A DNA stretch of 64,000 nucleotides from the NCBI RefSeq assembly GCF_019355935.1, contig NZ_CP079925.1:1054001-1118000 (forward strand), read 5' to 3'. Under the pieces are notes generated by a model. The model did no database searches. It saw only the letters and a program-made list of their open reading frames with translations, and had not been told where the DNA came from. Both the position numbers and the translations under genes were made by a program. Position 1 is the stretch's first letter. Each line of letters starts with the position of its first letter. Shown here in pieces: positions 1 to 10,392 of the stretch. The stretch is from Comamonas sp. Y33R10-2. GTDB lineage: Bacteria; Pseudomonadota; Gammaproteobacteria; Burkholderiales; Burkholderiaceae_C.

Positions 1-77
1 TGACAGGGGTGCTTTTTTGTTGCGCCAACTGTCAGGGTTACTGCTGCCGTTAAGGGTAGTGCCTTACCTAAAATCTG

Positions 78-88
78 TTGCACTGCAA
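78..88. promoter_or_regulatory. candidate PhaR operator upstream of phaR
   Basis: The palindrome TTGCACTGCAA lies 47 bp before the phaR start. PhaR proteins are known to bind TGC/GCA-type palindromes and to repress their own gene, so autoregulation is a reasonable reading. A small GC hairpin (GGGGG-CGAT-CCCCC, 104-117) sits between this site and the ribosome binding site. The binding itself is inference. Confidence 0.35.
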
Positions 89-134
89 TAACTTATAGAT
101 AACGGGGGCGATCCCCCATTAAAAAGGATCAGCG

Positions 135-683
135 ATGCAAGAAAACAAAGACGGTGAAGCTCAGGCGGCAAAGCAGCGGCTCATCAAGAAGTATCCAAAC
201 CGTCGTTTGTATGACACCAAAACTTCTTCTTACATCACGCTCGCAGAGGTCAAGCATCTGGTGATGGGTAACGAAGAGGTGGTAATTCGGGATGCCAAGA
301 CCAATGAGGAGCTGACACGTTCTATCTTGCTGCAGATCATTCTTGAAGAAGAAGCGGGCGGTGCGCCTATGTTTTCCGAGACGATGCTGGCCAACATCAT
401 TCGGTTTTATGGCCATGCCATGCAGGGCTTCATGGGGGCCTACATTGAAAAGAACGTACAGATGTTTACGGACTTTCAAAACAAACTACCCGGGCAGTCT
501 CCAGGGTCAGCGCCTGAGGCTTGGAAGCAGTTCATGAGCATGCAACCGCCAGCCATACAGTCCATGATGGGGAACTATGTGGAGCAATCTCAGACCGTGC
601 TCACTCAAATGCAAGAGCAGATGCAAGAACAGATGCGAAAGCAGACAGAACAAATGCTCGGCGTTTTTGGCATCAAGCGCTGA
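135..683 (+). CDS. phaR: polyhydroxyalkanoate synthesis repressor PhaR
   Basis: A 182-aa cytoplasmic DNA-binding regulator of polyhydroxybutyrate storage. In the known family it represses phasin genes and its own gene and is released when it binds nascent polymer granules. The N-terminal half carries the conserved PHB_acc_N block (KKYPNRRLYDT near residues 18-28, then YITLAEV), followed by the accumulation-regulatory domain (MLANIIRFYGHAMQGFMGAYIE near 88-109). The tail is rich in Gln and Met with repeated QMQEQMQEQM, probably a coiled helix. The ATG follows an AAAAAGG ribosome binding site at 121-127. Length is normal for betaproteobacterial PhaR. No pha biosynthetic genes are in the window upstream; the gene sits alone before aceA. 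Confidence 0.93.
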   Translation: MQENKDGEAQAAKQRLIKKYPNRRLYDTKTSSYITLAEVKHLVMGNEEVVIRDAKTNEELTRSILLQIILEEEAGGAPMFSETMLANIIRFYGHAMQGFMGAYIEKNVQMFTDFQNKLPGQSPGSAPEAWKQFMSMQPPAIQSMMGNYVEQSQTVLTQMQEQMQEQMRKQTEQMLGVFGIKR

Positions 684-784
684 TTGCTGCGTTGCAAAGC
701 GGTTGCGGCGCTAGAAGTTTGATTGCCGTGGGTCTTTCAGGAAACTCGCCTTGTTGGTTTCACCAAGCAAGAGTCAGATTTCTT

Positions 785-802
785 ATTATGAAATTTCGTA
801 AT
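785..802. promoter_or_regulatory. imperfect palindrome upstream of aceA
   Basis: ATTATGAAATTTCGTAAT is an 18-bp near-perfect palindrome with one transition between its arms. The half site ATTTCGTA occurs again at about 842-849, inside TCACATTTCGTATTGTGA. Repeated half sites in the 320-bp gap between phaR and aceA suggest regulator binding, possibly control of the glyoxylate shunt. The regulator is not identifiable from the sequence. Confidence 0.35.
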
Positions 803-803
803 G

Positions 804-822
804 TTGCGGCGCCGCAATTTTT
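804..822 (+). terminator. possible terminator after phaR
   Basis: TTGCGGC directly followed by GCCGCAA and then TTTTT. The arms abut, so a real hairpin would use the inner bases as the loop. It could end phaR transcription, but it lies 120 bp past the stop and the fold is short. Confidence 0.4.
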
Positions 823-1003
823 CTCAATATGAGAAATCACATTTCGTATTGTGATATTTATAAATAAGCTGTTGTTTTTGTTGTTTTAAATTTCTAGTCT
901 TTTATAAGACATAAGAGTTGTTGAGAAAACTTTGAAGCCGTACAGTTGAATCCAAGGACAAGCACCAAACCCTTTCATCTAACCGCTAAGGAGTGATCTG
1001 ACC

Positions 1004-2335
<1,332 letters not shown>

Positions 2336-2386
2336 TGTGCTTTGGGCGGTGATGCTGCCCCTGGTTGTGAAAATTTAAAAAGGGTT

Positions 2387-2421
2387 ATGCGTTCGGGGTG
2401 AAAGTCCCGGACGCATTTTTT
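2387..2421 (+). terminator. intrinsic terminator after aceA
   Basis: An 11-bp stem (2387-2397 with 2406-2416, one G-T pair) and an 8-nt loop are followed by a run of Ts to 2421, 51 bp after the aceA stop. Confidence 0.85.
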
Positions 2422-2480
2422 ATTGCCGGGTTAAAATATTGCGACTTCAATTCACAAGGGCGAGAAAGGCATCAACGGTT

Positions 2481-2522
2481 ATGACACCGCGAACTACATC
2501 GGAGATGTATTTCAGCTGCTGA
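2481..2522 (+). CDS. putative thrS leader peptide
   Basis: A 13-codon ORF upstream of thrS reads M-T-P-R-T-T-S-E-M-Y-F-S-C-stop. Three of its first six codons encode Thr (ACA at 2484, ACT at 2493, ACA at 2496). A GAGAAAGG stretch at 2462-2469 could serve as ribosome binding site, although the spacing is rather long. It is followed by mutually exclusive hairpins and a perfect terminator before thrS. This is the classic layout of ribosome-mediated attenuation, here sensing threonyl-tRNA. The peptide and hairpins are seen in the sequence; the control function is inferred. Confidence 0.6.
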   Translation: MTPRTTSEMYFSC

Positions 2523-2547
2523 TGGCAGCTGGCGGTTCGCGCCTGCC
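2513..2547 (+). promoter_or_regulatory. competing leader hairpins before thrS
   Basis: Hairpin A pairs CAGCTGC (2513-2519, the end of the leader ORF) with GCAGCTG (2525-2531) around the leader stop codon. Hairpin B pairs 2524-2527 with 2544-2547 and 2531-2534 with 2540-2543. They exclude each other. TTCGCGC at 2536-2542 can pair with GCGCGGA at 2574-2580, the left arm of the downstream terminator, which would make it an antiterminator. Hairpin A frees this strand and hairpin B hides it. Fold energies were not computed. Confidence 0.5.
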
Positions 2548-2570
2548 GGAGATTTCTCGACACCTTCATC

Positions 2571-2597
2571 AAAGCGCGGACTGGTTCCGCGCTTTTT
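2571..2597 (+). terminator. thrS attenuator terminator
   Basis: Perfect 10-bp stem AAAGCGCGGA / TCCGCGCTTT (2571-2580 with 2586-2595), 5-nt loop and a short T run. It lies between the Thr-rich leader ORF and the thrS start, so transcription reaching thrS must read through it unless a promoter lies in the last 70 bp. Confidence 0.8.
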
Positions 2598-2666
2598 GCT
2601 TTCAGGTAACTCCAAAGCTTTGGCGCTGGCCTTCCCCCACAAAAATTTGGTTTGACAAGGAATTTC

Positions 2667-4586
2667 ATGATCAACATCACGCTCCCCGACGGCTCCAAGC
2701 GCGAGTACCCCGGCCCAGTTTCGGTGGCCGAGGTTGCCGCTTCGATTGGCGCGGGCCTGGCAAAGGCTGCACTGGCTGGCAAGATCAACGGCAAAGTCGT
2801 GGATACCAGCTTTGTTATTGAAAACGACTCGCCTCTGTCCATCATCACGGCTAAAGATGCTGATGGCTTGGATGTGATTCGTCACTCCACGGCTCACTTG
2901 TTGGCTTATGCGGTCAAGGATTTGTTTCCTGATGCCCAGGTCACCATTGGCCCAGTGATTGAAAACGGCTTCTACTACGACTTCTCGTACAAGCGCCCGT
3001 TCACGCCTGAAGATCTGGTCGCTATCGAAAAGAAGATGACCGAGCTGGCGAACAAGGACGAGCAAGTGGTGCGCCGCGTACTGCCGCGTGATGAAGCCGT
3101 AGCGCACTTCAAAAGCATGGGTGAGAACTACAAGGCCGAGATCATTGCCAGCATCCCCAGCAATGAAGATGTGAGCCTGTACAGCGAAGGCGCTTTCGAA
3201 GACCTGTGCCGCGGCCCCCACGTGCCCAGCACCGGCAAACTCAAGCACTTCAAGTTGATGAAGGTAGCCGGTGCTTACTGGCGCGGGGACCACCGCAATG
3301 AAATGCTGCAGCGCATTTACGGCACAGCTTGGGCCACCAAGGATGAACTCAAGGACTATCTGTTCCGCTTGGAAGAAGCCGAAAAGCGCGACCACCGTAA
3401 GTTAGGTCGTGAGCTGGACCTGTTTCACATCGACGAATGCTCGCCCGGTACCGTGTTCTGGCACCCCAAGGGCTGGTCGGTTTGGCAGCAGGTCGAGCAG
3501 TACATGCGCAAGGTCTACCAAGACAACGGCTACCAAGAAGTGAAGGCTCCTCAGATTCTGGATAAGACGCTGTGGGAGAAGACGGGTCACTGGGATAAGT
3601 ACCGCGAAAACATGTTCACGACCGACTCGGAAAAGCGTGAGTACGCGCTCAAGCCGATGAATTGCCCCGGTCACATCATCATCTTCAAGCAAGGCATCAA
3701 GAGCTACCGCGACCTGCCACTGCGCTTTGGTGAGTTTGGTAACTGCCACCGCAACGAGCCCACAGGTTCGCTGCACGGCATCATGCGTGTGCGTGCATTT
3801 ACACAAGATGACGGCCATATCTTCTGTACTGAAGACCAGATTCAGGCTGAAGTCACTGCCTTCACAGCGCTGCTGCAAAAGGTTTATGCAGACTTTGGCT
3901 TCACCAGCATCTTGTACCGCTTATCGACGCGCCCTGAAAAGCGCATTGGTAGCGATGAAGACTGGGATAAGGCCGAGCACGCCTTGGCTGAAGGCCTGCG
4001 CGCTTCAGGTTGCAAGTTTGAATATCTGCCGGGCGAGGGTGCTTTTTACGGCCCTAAGATCGAATACACCTTGAAGGATGCTTTGGGTCGTGAGTGGCAA
4101 TGCGGCACGATTCAGGTGGATCCCAACTTACCTGAGCGCCTTGATGCGGAATTTGTGGGTGAAGACGGTGGCCGTCATCGCCCCATCATGCTGCACCGTG
4201 CCATCTTGGGTTCGCTCGAGCGTTTTATTGGTATTTTGATTGAGCACCACTCTGGCGCGCTGCCCGCTTGGCTGGCTCCCGTGCAGGTTTCCGTGCTCAA
4301 TATTACGGACGCTCAGGCCGATTACGCCAAGGAAGTGGCGCAAAAGCTGCAAAAAGCATTGCCGAATCAAAGTCTTAGAGTAGTGACTGATCTGCGCAAT
4401 GAAAAGATTACGTATAAAATACGTGAGCATTCAATGCAAAAGCTGCCCTACATCCTTGTCGCAGGCGACAAAGAGAAGGCAGCTGGTGCGGTTGCAGTGC
4501 GCGCCCGGGGGAATAAAGACCTCGGTGTGATGTCGGTTGATGCATTTATCGAAATGCTCGCCCAAGACATCGCGGCCAAGGCCTGA
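2667..4586 (+). CDS. thrS: threonyl-tRNA synthetase
   Basis: A 639-aa class II aminoacyl-tRNA synthetase charging tRNA-Thr. Order of parts: TGS domain (1 to ~62), editing domain with H73 and H77 (HSTAH), catalytic core with MNCPGH (zinc-binding Cys) and the class II motifs [11 protein letters not shown] and RFRPSE-like blocks, then the C-terminal anticodon-binding domain. The start at 2667 ([10 protein letters not shown]) is chosen because this is the usual N-terminus and AAGG lies 7 bp before it; an in-frame TTG at 2652 is less likely. It follows an apparent threonine-responsive attenuator and is followed by infC, as in many proteobacteria. Confidence 0.97.
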   Translation: MINITLPDGSKREYPGPVSVAEVAASIGAGLAKAALAGKINGKVVDTSFVIENDSPLSIITAKDADGLDVIRHSTAHLLAYAVKDLFPDAQVTIGPVIENGFYYDFSYKRPFTPEDLVAIEKKMTELANKDEQVVRRVLPRDEAVAHFKSMGENYKAEIIASIPSNEDVSLYSEGAFEDLCRGPHVPSTGKLKHFKLMKVAGAYWRGDHRNEMLQRIYGTAWATKDELKDYLFRLEEAEKRDHRKLGRELDLFHIDECSPGTVFWHPKGWSVWQQVEQYMRKVYQDNGYQEVKAPQILDKTLWEKTGHWDKYRENMFTTDSEKREYALKPMNCPGHIIIFKQGIKSYRDLPLRFGEFGNCHRNEPTGSLHGIMRVRAFTQDDGHIFCTEDQIQAEVTAFTALLQKVYADFGFTSILYRLSTRPEKRIGSDEDWDKAEHALAEGLRASGCKFEYLPGEGAFYGPKIEYTLKDALGREWQCGTIQVDPNLPERLDAEFVGEDGGRHRPIMLHRAILGSLERFIGILIEHHSGALPAWLAPVQVSVLNITDAQADYAKEVAQKLQKALPNQSLRVVTDLRNEKITYKIREHSMQKLPYILVAGDKEKAAGAVAVRARGNKDLGVMSVDAFIEMLAQDIAAKA

Positions 4587-4676
4587 TGCAAATTAATTTT
4601 TGTAGCGGGTCGGTCTGCGAGCAATGCACGCTAGCCGGCTACGCTGTTGTAGCCATTTCTATCCAAGGTGAAAACC

Positions 4677-5297
4677 ATAGCTACTGAATTTCGCGATCGC
4701 CGCCACCGTGAAGAGCGCAAGCATCGACTAAACCGAGAAATCATGGCGTCTGAAGTACGTCTGTCTGGTCCTGAAAACGAGCCTTTGGGCATTGTGTCGC
4801 TGTTAGAAGCGTTGCGCATGGCCGGTGAGTTGGACGTTGATCTGGTCGAAATCGCTGCTACAGCGGTCCCTCCAGTTTGCCGTTTGATGGACTACGGTAA
4901 GTTCAAATATCAGGAACAGAAGAAGGCTGCTGAAGCGAAGGCTAAGCAGACTGTCATCGAAATCAAGGAAGTGAAATTCCGTCCTGGTACCGATGATGGC
5001 GACTACAACATCAAGCTGCGCAATATCCGCCGTTTCTTGGCAGATGGCGACAAGTGCAAGATCACACTGCGTTTTCGCGGTCGTGAAATCACGCACCAGC
5101 AGCTCGGTATGAATTTGCTTAATCGTCTGCGTGATGACTTGGCTGACTCCATTCAAATGGAACAGTTTCCTAAGTTGGAAGGTCGTCAGATGGTCATGAT
5201 GATTGCCCCAGCTCGCGTAAGCAAAAAGCCTGCGCCTAGTGCAAAAGTGTCAGGCGATAATGCTGCTGCTGCACCTGAGGCTGCAGATAAGGCATAA
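4677..5297 (+). CDS. infC: translation initiation factor IF-3, probable ATA start
   Basis: A 206-aa factor that binds the 30S subunit, splits ribosomes and checks the start codon. The N-domain contains [13 protein letters not shown] and GIVSL; the C-domain has [14 protein letters not shown] and [12 protein letters not shown]. After the conserved end come about 25 extra residues rich in Ala, Lys and Pro. An in-frame GTG at 4668 overlaps the only good Shine-Dalgarno (AAGGTGA, 4665-4671), so it cannot easily be the start. ATA at 4677 is six bases downstream of it and begins the conserved ATEFRDRR block. Known infC genes use rare AUU/AUC/AUA starts for autorepression by IF-3, so ATA is the best choice. 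The alternative is GTG at 4668 (209 aa). Confidence 0.93.
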   Translation: MATEFRDRRHREERKHRLNREIMASEVRLSGPENEPLGIVSLLEALRMAGELDVDLVEIAATAVPPVCRLMDYGKFKYQEQKKAAEAKAKQTVIEIKEVKFRPGTDDGDYNIKLRNIRRFLADGDKCKITLRFRGREITHQQLGMNLLNRLRDDLADSIQMEQFPKLEGRQMVMMIAPARVSKKPAPSAKVSGDNAAAAPEAADKA

Positions 5298-5316
5298 TTG
5301 CCGTTTTGCTTTTCAG

Positions 5317-5341
5317 CAAGAGTGGGCTCGGCCCACTTTTG
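5317..5341 (+). terminator. hairpin between infC and rpmI
   Basis: Stem AGTGGGC / GCCCACT (5321-5327 with 5331-5337) around TCG, extendable by A-T and G-T pairs, followed by TTTTGTTTTG. It looks like a partial terminator or a ribosomal-protein leader element inside the infC-rpmI-rplT unit. The roughly 150 bp from here to rpmI show nothing else clear. Confidence 0.55.
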
Positions 5342-5491
5342 TTTTGTAAGGCAGATGAAAAATTTGCAGGCTTGCCTGCAAAACATCAGCGAGGTTTCGA
5401 TCTTGCTGATGAACAAGTGCCTCGGAGGCTAGCGAAGTGTGTACAGGTTTGTACGCCGCCTTGCGAGCACAAATTCAATAGGAGCATTTAT

Positions 5492-5695
5492 ATGCCCAAA
5501 ATGAAGACCAAGAGCAGCGCGAAGAAGCGTTTTCGCGTTCGTCCCGGTGGTACCGTCAAGCGCGGTCAAGCCTTCAAGCGTCACATCTTGACCAAGAAGA
5601 CCACAAAGAACAAGCGTCACCTGCGTGGCATTGTTAGCGTGCATGAGTCCGATATGGGCTCTATCGCTAAGATGTTGCCCGGTATGGGCGTGTAA
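5492..5695 (+). CDS. rpmI: 50S ribosomal protein L35
   Basis: A 67-aa basic ribosomal protein beginning [16 protein letters not shown] and containing [16 protein letters not shown], both typical of L35. The ATG at 5492 is preceded by TAGGAGC, so the longer upstream frame is not used. It stands between infC and rplT, the conserved order for L35 and L20. Confidence 0.97.
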   Translation: MPKMKTKSSAKKRFRVRPGGTVKRGQAFKRHILTKKTTKNKRHLRGIVSVHESDMGSIAKMLPGMGV

Positions 5696-5721
5696 TTCAC
5701 TGACGAACTAGGAGAAAACTA

Positions 5722-6081
5722 ATGCCTCGCGTCAAACGTGGTGTAACGGCCCGTGCCCGTCACAAAAAAGTTCTAGCCCTTGCTAAGGGTTTCCGCGGCC
5801 GCCGTGGTAACGTCTATCGCGTTGCCAAGCAAGCCGTAATGAAGGCTGGTCAGTACGCTTACCGCGACCGCCGCAACAAGAAGCGTGTGTTCCGCCAGCT
5901 GTGGATCGCCCGTATCAATGCTGCTGCACGTGAACTGGGTCTGACATACAGCCAATTCGCTAACGGTTTGAAGAAGGCCGCCATCGAAATCGACCGCAAG
6001 ATGCTGTCCGATATCGCTGTGCACGACAAGGCTGCTTTTGCAGCTATCGTCGACCAAGTCAAGGCCAAGCTGGCTGCGTAA
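5722..6081 (+). CDS. rplT: 50S ribosomal protein L20
   Basis: A 119-aa protein that binds 23S rRNA early in large-subunit assembly. The start [18 protein letters not shown] and the block [17 protein letters not shown] are characteristic. The start has an AGGAGAA ribosome binding site 7 bp upstream and the gene begins 26 bp after rpmI, so the two are co-translated. L20 is known to repress its own operon in other bacteria; no L20 operator could be recognised here. Confidence 0.97.
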   Translation: MPRVKRGVTARARHKKVLALAKGFRGRRGNVYRVAKQAVMKAGQYAYRDRRNKKRVFRQLWIARINAAARELGLTYSQFANGLKKAAIEIDRKMLSDIAVHDKAAFAAIVDQVKAKLAA

Positions 6082-6132
6082 GGTCACGATCAGCAGTTGC
6101 TTTTAATTGAGTAGCTGCTGGCGCACAAACAG

Positions 6133-6175
6133 CAAGGGCTAGGGCTTGAAAAGGCACTAGCCCTTGTTTATTTTT
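6133..6175 (+). terminator. terminator between rplT and pheS
   Basis: Perfect 10-bp stem CAAGGGCTAG / CTAGCCCTTG (6133-6142 with 6157-6166), 14-nt loop and TTTATTTTT. It ends 21 bp before pheS. No Phe-rich leader ORF is visible before it, so it looks like a plain or partial terminator rather than a pheST attenuator. Confidence 0.8.
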
Positions 6176-6196
6176 AAGATTCGATAAAGAGTCGAT

Positions 6197-7249
6197 ATGA
6201 ACGAGTTGGATTCTCTGGTCGAAAGCGCGCAGCAACTGTTCGCGCAAGCCCACACCCCCGCAGATCTGGAAAACGCCAAGGCACAGTTTTTGGGCAAGTC
6301 GGGCAAGATGACTGAGCTCATGAAGGGCATGGCGCAGCTTTCCGTCGAAGAGAAAAAATCGCGCGGTGCTGCTATCAATGTAGCCAAGCAGGCAATTGAA
6401 GCGGCCCTGACCGCCCGCCGTCAGGCATTGGCTGATGCCGAGCTGCAAGCCCACCTGAAGGCCGAAGTGCTGGATGTGACCTTGCCCGGGCGTCGCCGCG
6501 GCTCCGGTGGTCTGCACCCTGTGTCCATCACGCTAGAGCGCATTGAGGGCATTTTTGGCTCCATGGGTTTTGATGTGGCCCAAGGCCCAGAGATCGAATC
6601 CGACTGGTTTAACTTCACGGCACTTAACACGCCCGAAGACCATCCAGCGCGTTCCATGCACGATACCTTCTATGTGGAAGGCGGCACGGCACACGCCCCT
6701 AACTTGCTGCGCACGCACACCAGCCCTATGCAGGTGCGCCATGCTGTGCAGCACGTCAAAAAATACCGCAATGCGCTCGATGCCGGTCAGTCCATGCCCG
6801 AAATCCGCGTCATTGCCCCCGGCCGCACCTACCGTGTGGACTCGGATGCCACCCATTCGCCCATGTTCCACCAGTGCGAAGGCTTGTGGATTGGCGAGAA
6901 CGTGAGCTTCAAGGATTTGAAGGTCGTTTTCACCGATTTCTGCAAGACTTTTTTTGAGTCGGACGATCTGGTGCTGCGTTTCCGCCCCAGCTTCTTCCCG
7001 TTCACTGAACCTTCGGCTGAAATCGACATTCAGTTCCAAAGCGGCCCACTGGCCGGCAAGTGGCTGGAAGTGGCAGGTTCCGGCCAAGTGCACCCCAACG
7101 TGGTGCGCAATATGGGGCTGGATCCTGAAAAATACATTGGCTTTGCCTTTGGCATGGGCCCCGACCGCCTGACCATGCTGCGTTATGGCGTGAACGATTT
7201 GCGCCTTTTCTTCGACGGCGACATTCGTTTTCTGTCGCAATTCCAGTAA
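6197..7249 (+). CDS. pheS: phenylalanyl-tRNA synthetase alpha subunit
   Basis: A 350-aa catalytic subunit of the alpha2-beta2 enzyme that charges tRNA-Phe. An N-terminal coiled coil (about 1-90, rich in Ala, Glu, Lys) is followed by the class II core: the motif [21 protein letters not shown], the motif 2 block [20 protein letters not shown], and the C-terminal motif 3 [18 protein letters not shown]. Length is normal. Translation starts at ATG 6197 with only a weak upstream purine run. It is paired with pheT 165 bp downstream, an unusually wide gap for this pair. Confidence 0.97.
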   Translation: MNELDSLVESAQQLFAQAHTPADLENAKAQFLGKSGKMTELMKGMAQLSVEEKKSRGAAINVAKQAIEAALTARRQALADAELQAHLKAEVLDVTLPGRRRGSGGLHPVSITLERIEGIFGSMGFDVAQGPEIESDWFNFTALNTPEDHPARSMHDTFYVEGGTAHAPNLLRTHTSPMQVRHAVQHVKKYRNALDAGQSMPEIRVIAPGRTYRVDSDATHSPMFHQCEGLWIGENVSFKDLKVVFTDFCKTFFESDDLVLRFRPSFFPFTEPSAEIDIQFQSGPLAGKWLEVAGSGQVHPNVVRNMGLDPEKYIGFAFGMGPDRLTMLRYGVNDLRLFFDGDIRFLSQFQ

Positions 7250-7414
7250 TGGAAAAAGTGAGCTGCTCCTCTTGAATGCATAAAGGTTTTAAATGCTTTT
7301 AATGCTGAAACCCTTATCTGACGAAGACAAGCAGCTCCTCTTTTGAATGTATGCATGCCCAGCCGGCTGCAGACCTGCAAGGTGCAACCGGCTTGAACGC
7401 CAAAGAGTTTGACT
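7250..7414. other. pheS-pheT intergenic region with paired repeats
   Basis: 165 bp without a gene. GCTCCTCTT followed by GAATG occurs twice, with small insertions in the second copy (about 7264-7279 and 7333-7349). GAGCTGCT (7260-7267) can pair with AGCAGCTC (7330-7337), closing a 62-nt loop. AGCCGG and CCGGCT near 7371-7394 form another pairing. It could be an intercistronic structure or hold an internal promoter. Confidence 0.4.
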
Positions 7415-9880
7415 ATGCAATTTCCTGAATCTTGGTTGCGCGAATACTGCAACCCCAACCTGACCACTCAGCAACTGGCTGATACCCTGACCATGGCTGG
7501 TCTGGAAGTGGAAGAGTTGGATCCCGTGGCTCCTCCCTTCACCGGCATCGTTGTGGGTGAAATCAAGGAGGCAGTGCAGCACCCTGATGCTGACCGCCTG
7601 CGTATCTGCCAAGTCGATGTGGGCGGCCCTGAGTTGTTGAACATCGTCTGCGGCGCGCCAAATGCCCGCGTGGGCATTCGCATTCCTTGCGCCACTGTGG
7701 GCGCGGCACTGCCGCCCGGTGAAGACGGCAAGCCTTTCATGATCAAGGTAGGGAAGCTGCGCGGTGTGCAAAGCTTTGGCATGCTGTGCTCAGCCAAAGA
7801 GTTGGGCCTTGCCGACGATACCGGTGGTCTGTTGGAATTCCCCGCTGATGCGCCCCTGGGTCAGAACGTGCGTGAGTATCTGAATCTGGACGATACGCTT
7901 TTTACCCTCAAGCTCACGCCTAACTTGGCCCACTGCCTGTCGGTGTATGGCGTGGCACGCGAGTTGTCTGCTTTGACTGGTACGCCTTTGAAGGCGCTGT
8001 CTTTCCCGGTCGCAGCTGTGGCCTTGCAAGACAAGCTGCCCGTTAAGATCGAAGCGACCGACCTCTGCGGCCGCTTCTCGGGCCGCATTGTGCGCAACGT
8101 CAACACGCAAGTGAAGACGCCCCAGTGGATGGTCGATCGTCTGGCCCGTTGCGGTCAGCGCTCGGTGAGCCCGCTGGTGGATATTTCCAACTATGTGATG
8201 TTCGAGCTGGGTCGCCCCAGCCACATTTTTGATCTGGACAAGATCAGCGGCGGCTTGACCGTGCGTTGGGGCAAAGAGGGCGAAACCCTTAAGCTGCTCA
8301 ACGGCAACATCATCAAAATTGATGACTTCATCAAAGTTGGCGTGATTGCCGACGACAAGGAAGTTGAATCGCTGGCCGGCATCATGGGTGGTGATGCGAC
8401 TGCTGTGTCTGACGACACCCAAAACATCTATATCGAAGCTGCTTTCTGGTTCCCCAAGGCCGTCGCTGGTCGTTCGCGCCACTTCAATTTCTCGACCGAT
8501 GCGGCTCACCGCTTCGAGCGCGGCGTGGACCCTGAGTTCACCACTGAGCACATTGAGCGGATCACTGCGCTGGTGCTGGAAATCTGCGGCACTGCCGACA
8601 CGCAAGTCGCGGCCATGGACGATCAAAAGCCCAACATGCCCCAGCCAAAGCCTGTACAACTGCGCGTGGCCCGTGCAGCTAAGGTCATTGGCATGCCTGT
8701 GACTCAGCAGCAGGTGCTGGATGCATTGAACGGTCTGGGCTTGCCTGCGACTGTGGCGCAAGAAGGCGTGGTCAGCGTGACGGCGCCCACTTTCCGCTTT
8801 GACATCAATCTGGAAGAAGATTTGATCGAAGAAGTGGTGCGCATGATCGGCTACGACAACCTGCCGACCACCAAGCCACTGGCTCCCATTTCCCCCAAGC
8901 TGCGCGCTGAAAACCAGCGCAGCCCGTTTACCGTGCGCCATGAGCTGGCGGGTCTGGGTTATCAGGAAACCATCAACTTCAGCTTTGTGGAAGAAAAGTG
9001 GGAGCAAGAGCTGGCAGGCAATACCAATGCCATCAAGCTGCTCAATCCCATTGCTAGTCATTTGAGCGTTATGCGCTCGTCTTTGCTGGGTTCCTTGCTG
9101 CAAGTTTTGAAGTTCAACGTGGACCGCAAGGCCAGCCGCGTGCGCGTGTTTGAGCTCGGTCGTGTGTTCTTTAAGGATGCATCGGTTGAAGAGTCCGACA
9201 CCACCGTGAAGGGCTTTTACCAGCCCATGCGAGTCTCTGGTTTGGCTTACGGCGCTGCTGACCAGCAGCAATGGGGTAAGTCGGAAGCTAAGGTTGACTT
9301 CTACGACGTCAAGGGCGATGTGGAGGCACTGCTGGCACCGCTGCAGGCTGTGTTTGAACCCGCAGAACATCCAGCGATGCACCCCGGCCGCTGCGCTCGC
9401 GTTTTGGTGAATGGCAAGGCGATTGGCTTTGTCGGCGAGCTGCACCCCAAGTGGCGCCAAGAGTGGGATCTGCCTCAAGCCCCTGTGATGTTTGAGTTGG
9501 AGTTGGATGCTGTTTTGGCCCGCCAAGTGCCAGTGTTCAAGCCTGTCGCCAAGCATCAAGCGGTGGAGCGCGACATTGCTGTGGTCGTTAAAGAAGCGGT
9601 GACCCATGCTCAGGTAATGCAAGCCGTGGAGCAGGGCGTCAAACTTGCAAACGAGGGTGGAATTTTGCGCTCAGCAGTTTTGTTTGACGTGTTCCGAGCC
9701 AAGAAGCTCAAGGCGGGTGAAGAAGCTTCGGCGGGTGCACTGGCTCAGGATGAGAAGAGCCTTGCCGTGCGCCTGACGCTGGGCAGTGATACTGCTTCAC
9801 TGACCGATGCTGAAATTGATGGCGCAATGCAAGCTGCGATTGCTGCATTGGTTGAGCGCGTGGCTGCGCGTCTGCGTTGA
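7415..9880 (+). CDS. pheT: phenylalanyl-tRNA synthetase beta subunit
   Basis: An 821-aa subunit that binds tRNA-Phe and edits mischarged Tyr. Visible parts are the N-terminal [14 protein letters not shown] segment, the EMAP-like tRNA-binding domain ([20 protein letters not shown]), the B3/B4 editing region, a core-like class II fold, and the C-terminal ferredoxin-like anticodon-binding domain ([19 protein letters not shown]). ATG 7415 is chosen over TTG 7409 because the conserved N-terminus begins there and AAAGAG lies 8 bp before it. It is followed at 28 bp by ihfA, as in other proteobacteria. Confidence 0.97.
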   Translation: MQFPESWLREYCNPNLTTQQLADTLTMAGLEVEELDPVAPPFTGIVVGEIKEAVQHPDADRLRICQVDVGGPELLNIVCGAPNARVGIRIPCATVGAALPPGEDGKPFMIKVGKLRGVQSFGMLCSAKELGLADDTGGLLEFPADAPLGQNVREYLNLDDTLFTLKLTPNLAHCLSVYGVARELSALTGTPLKALSFPVAAVALQDKLPVKIEATDLCGRFSGRIVRNVNTQVKTPQWMVDRLARCGQRSVSPLVDISNYVMFELGRPSHIFDLDKISGGLTVRWGKEGETLKLLNGNIIKIDDFIKVGVIADDKEVESLAGIMGGDATAVSDDTQNIYIEAAFWFPKAVAGRSRHFNFSTDAAHRFERGVDPEFTTEHIERITALVLEICGTADTQVAAMDDQKPNMPQPKPVQLRVARAAKVIGMPVTQQQVLDALNGLGLPATVAQEGVVSVTAPTFRFDINLEEDLIEEVVRMIGYDNLPTTKPLAPISPKLRAENQRSPFTVRHELAGLGYQETINFSFVEEKWEQELAGNTNAIKLLNPIASHLSVMRSSLLGSLLQVLKFNVDRKASRVRVFELGRVFFKDASVEESDTTVKGFYQPMRVSGLAYGAADQQQWGKSEAKVDFYDVKGDVEALLAPLQAVFEPAEHPAMHPGRCARVLVNGKAIGFVGELHPKWRQEWDLPQAPVMFELELDAVLARQVPVFKPVAKHQAVERDIAVVVKEAVTHAQVMQAVEQGVKLANEGGILRSAVLFDVFRAKKLKAGEEASAGALAQDEKSLAVRLTLGSDTASLTDAEIDGAMQAAIAALVERVAARLR

Positions 9881-9908
9881 TATGTTGAAGTCCCAAGGAG
9901 ATCGACTC

Positions 9909-10235
9909 ATGGAACTAGCCGTAGAAAGCATCGACAGCCCCGCGCTGACGAAGGCGCAACTGGCCGACCTGTTGTTTGATGAAATCGGACTGAATAAGCG
10001 TGAAGCCAAGGATATGGTGGATGCGTTTTTTGATCTGGTTTCGCAAAAGCTGGTGGACGGCGAAGACGTCAAGCTCTCGGGCTTTGGCAACTTCCAAATT
10101 CGCACTAAAGCGCCACGCCCCGGTCGTAATCCGCGTACCGGTGAGCTGATCCCCATTGCGGCACGCCGCGTAGTGACTTTTCACTCCAGTAGCAAGCTTA
10201 AAGAGCTGATCCAGGGTGAAAGCGCCAAGCGCTAA
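9909..10235 (+). CDS. ihfA: integration host factor alpha subunit
   Basis: A 108-aa nucleoid protein that, with IhfB, bends DNA sharply at specific sites and supports sigma-54 promoters, recombination and replication. The body has the DNABII signature [22 protein letters not shown] and the beta-arm proline. The first eight residues (ELAVESID) extend slightly beyond the E. coli form. AAGGAG lies 8 bp before ATG 9909, so the longer upstream frame overlapping pheT is not used. The gene is in the standard pheT-ihfA-merR order. Confidence 0.96.
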   Translation: MELAVESIDSPALTKAQLADLLFDEIGLNKREAKDMVDAFFDLVSQKLVDGEDVKLSGFGNFQIRTKAPRPGRNPRTGELIPIAARRVVTFHSSSKLKELIQGESAKR

Positions 10236-10251
10236 GCCATTGGCGTGATAC

Positions 10252-10337
10252 CTGATGCCTTGTAAACCAAGGCATCAGACAATTGAAGAGCTGACACGTC
10301 TTGTGCCGCGAATGGTGCAAGCTCTTGTCAGCTCTTC
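10252..10337. repeat. two consecutive stem-loops between ihfA and the merR-type gene
   Basis: First stem: CTGATGCCTTG (10252-10262) with CAAGGCATCAG (10268-10278), perfect, 5-nt loop. Second stem: GAAGAGCTGACA (10285-10296) with TGTCAGCTCTTC (10326-10337), perfect 12 bp, enclosing a smaller hairpin (CTTGTGCC with GGTGCAAG). Neither is followed by a T run, so these resemble RNA processing or stabilising structures, or a regulator binding region, more than a terminator. Confidence 0.65.
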
Positions 10338-10392
10338 GCGTTATATTTGTAGCCTTTCGTATCCAACCTCCACAGACTGCTTGCAATCAGCC

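Noticed and set aside
6082..6196. Possible Phe-rich attenuator peptide before pheS
   Set aside because: A terminator is present, but no start codon followed by Phe codons can be found in the region.
7790..9622. Minus-strand ORF of 610 codons opposite pheT
   Set aside because: Low-complexity His/Gln/Leu-rich translation with no domain; antisense artefact of pheT codon use.
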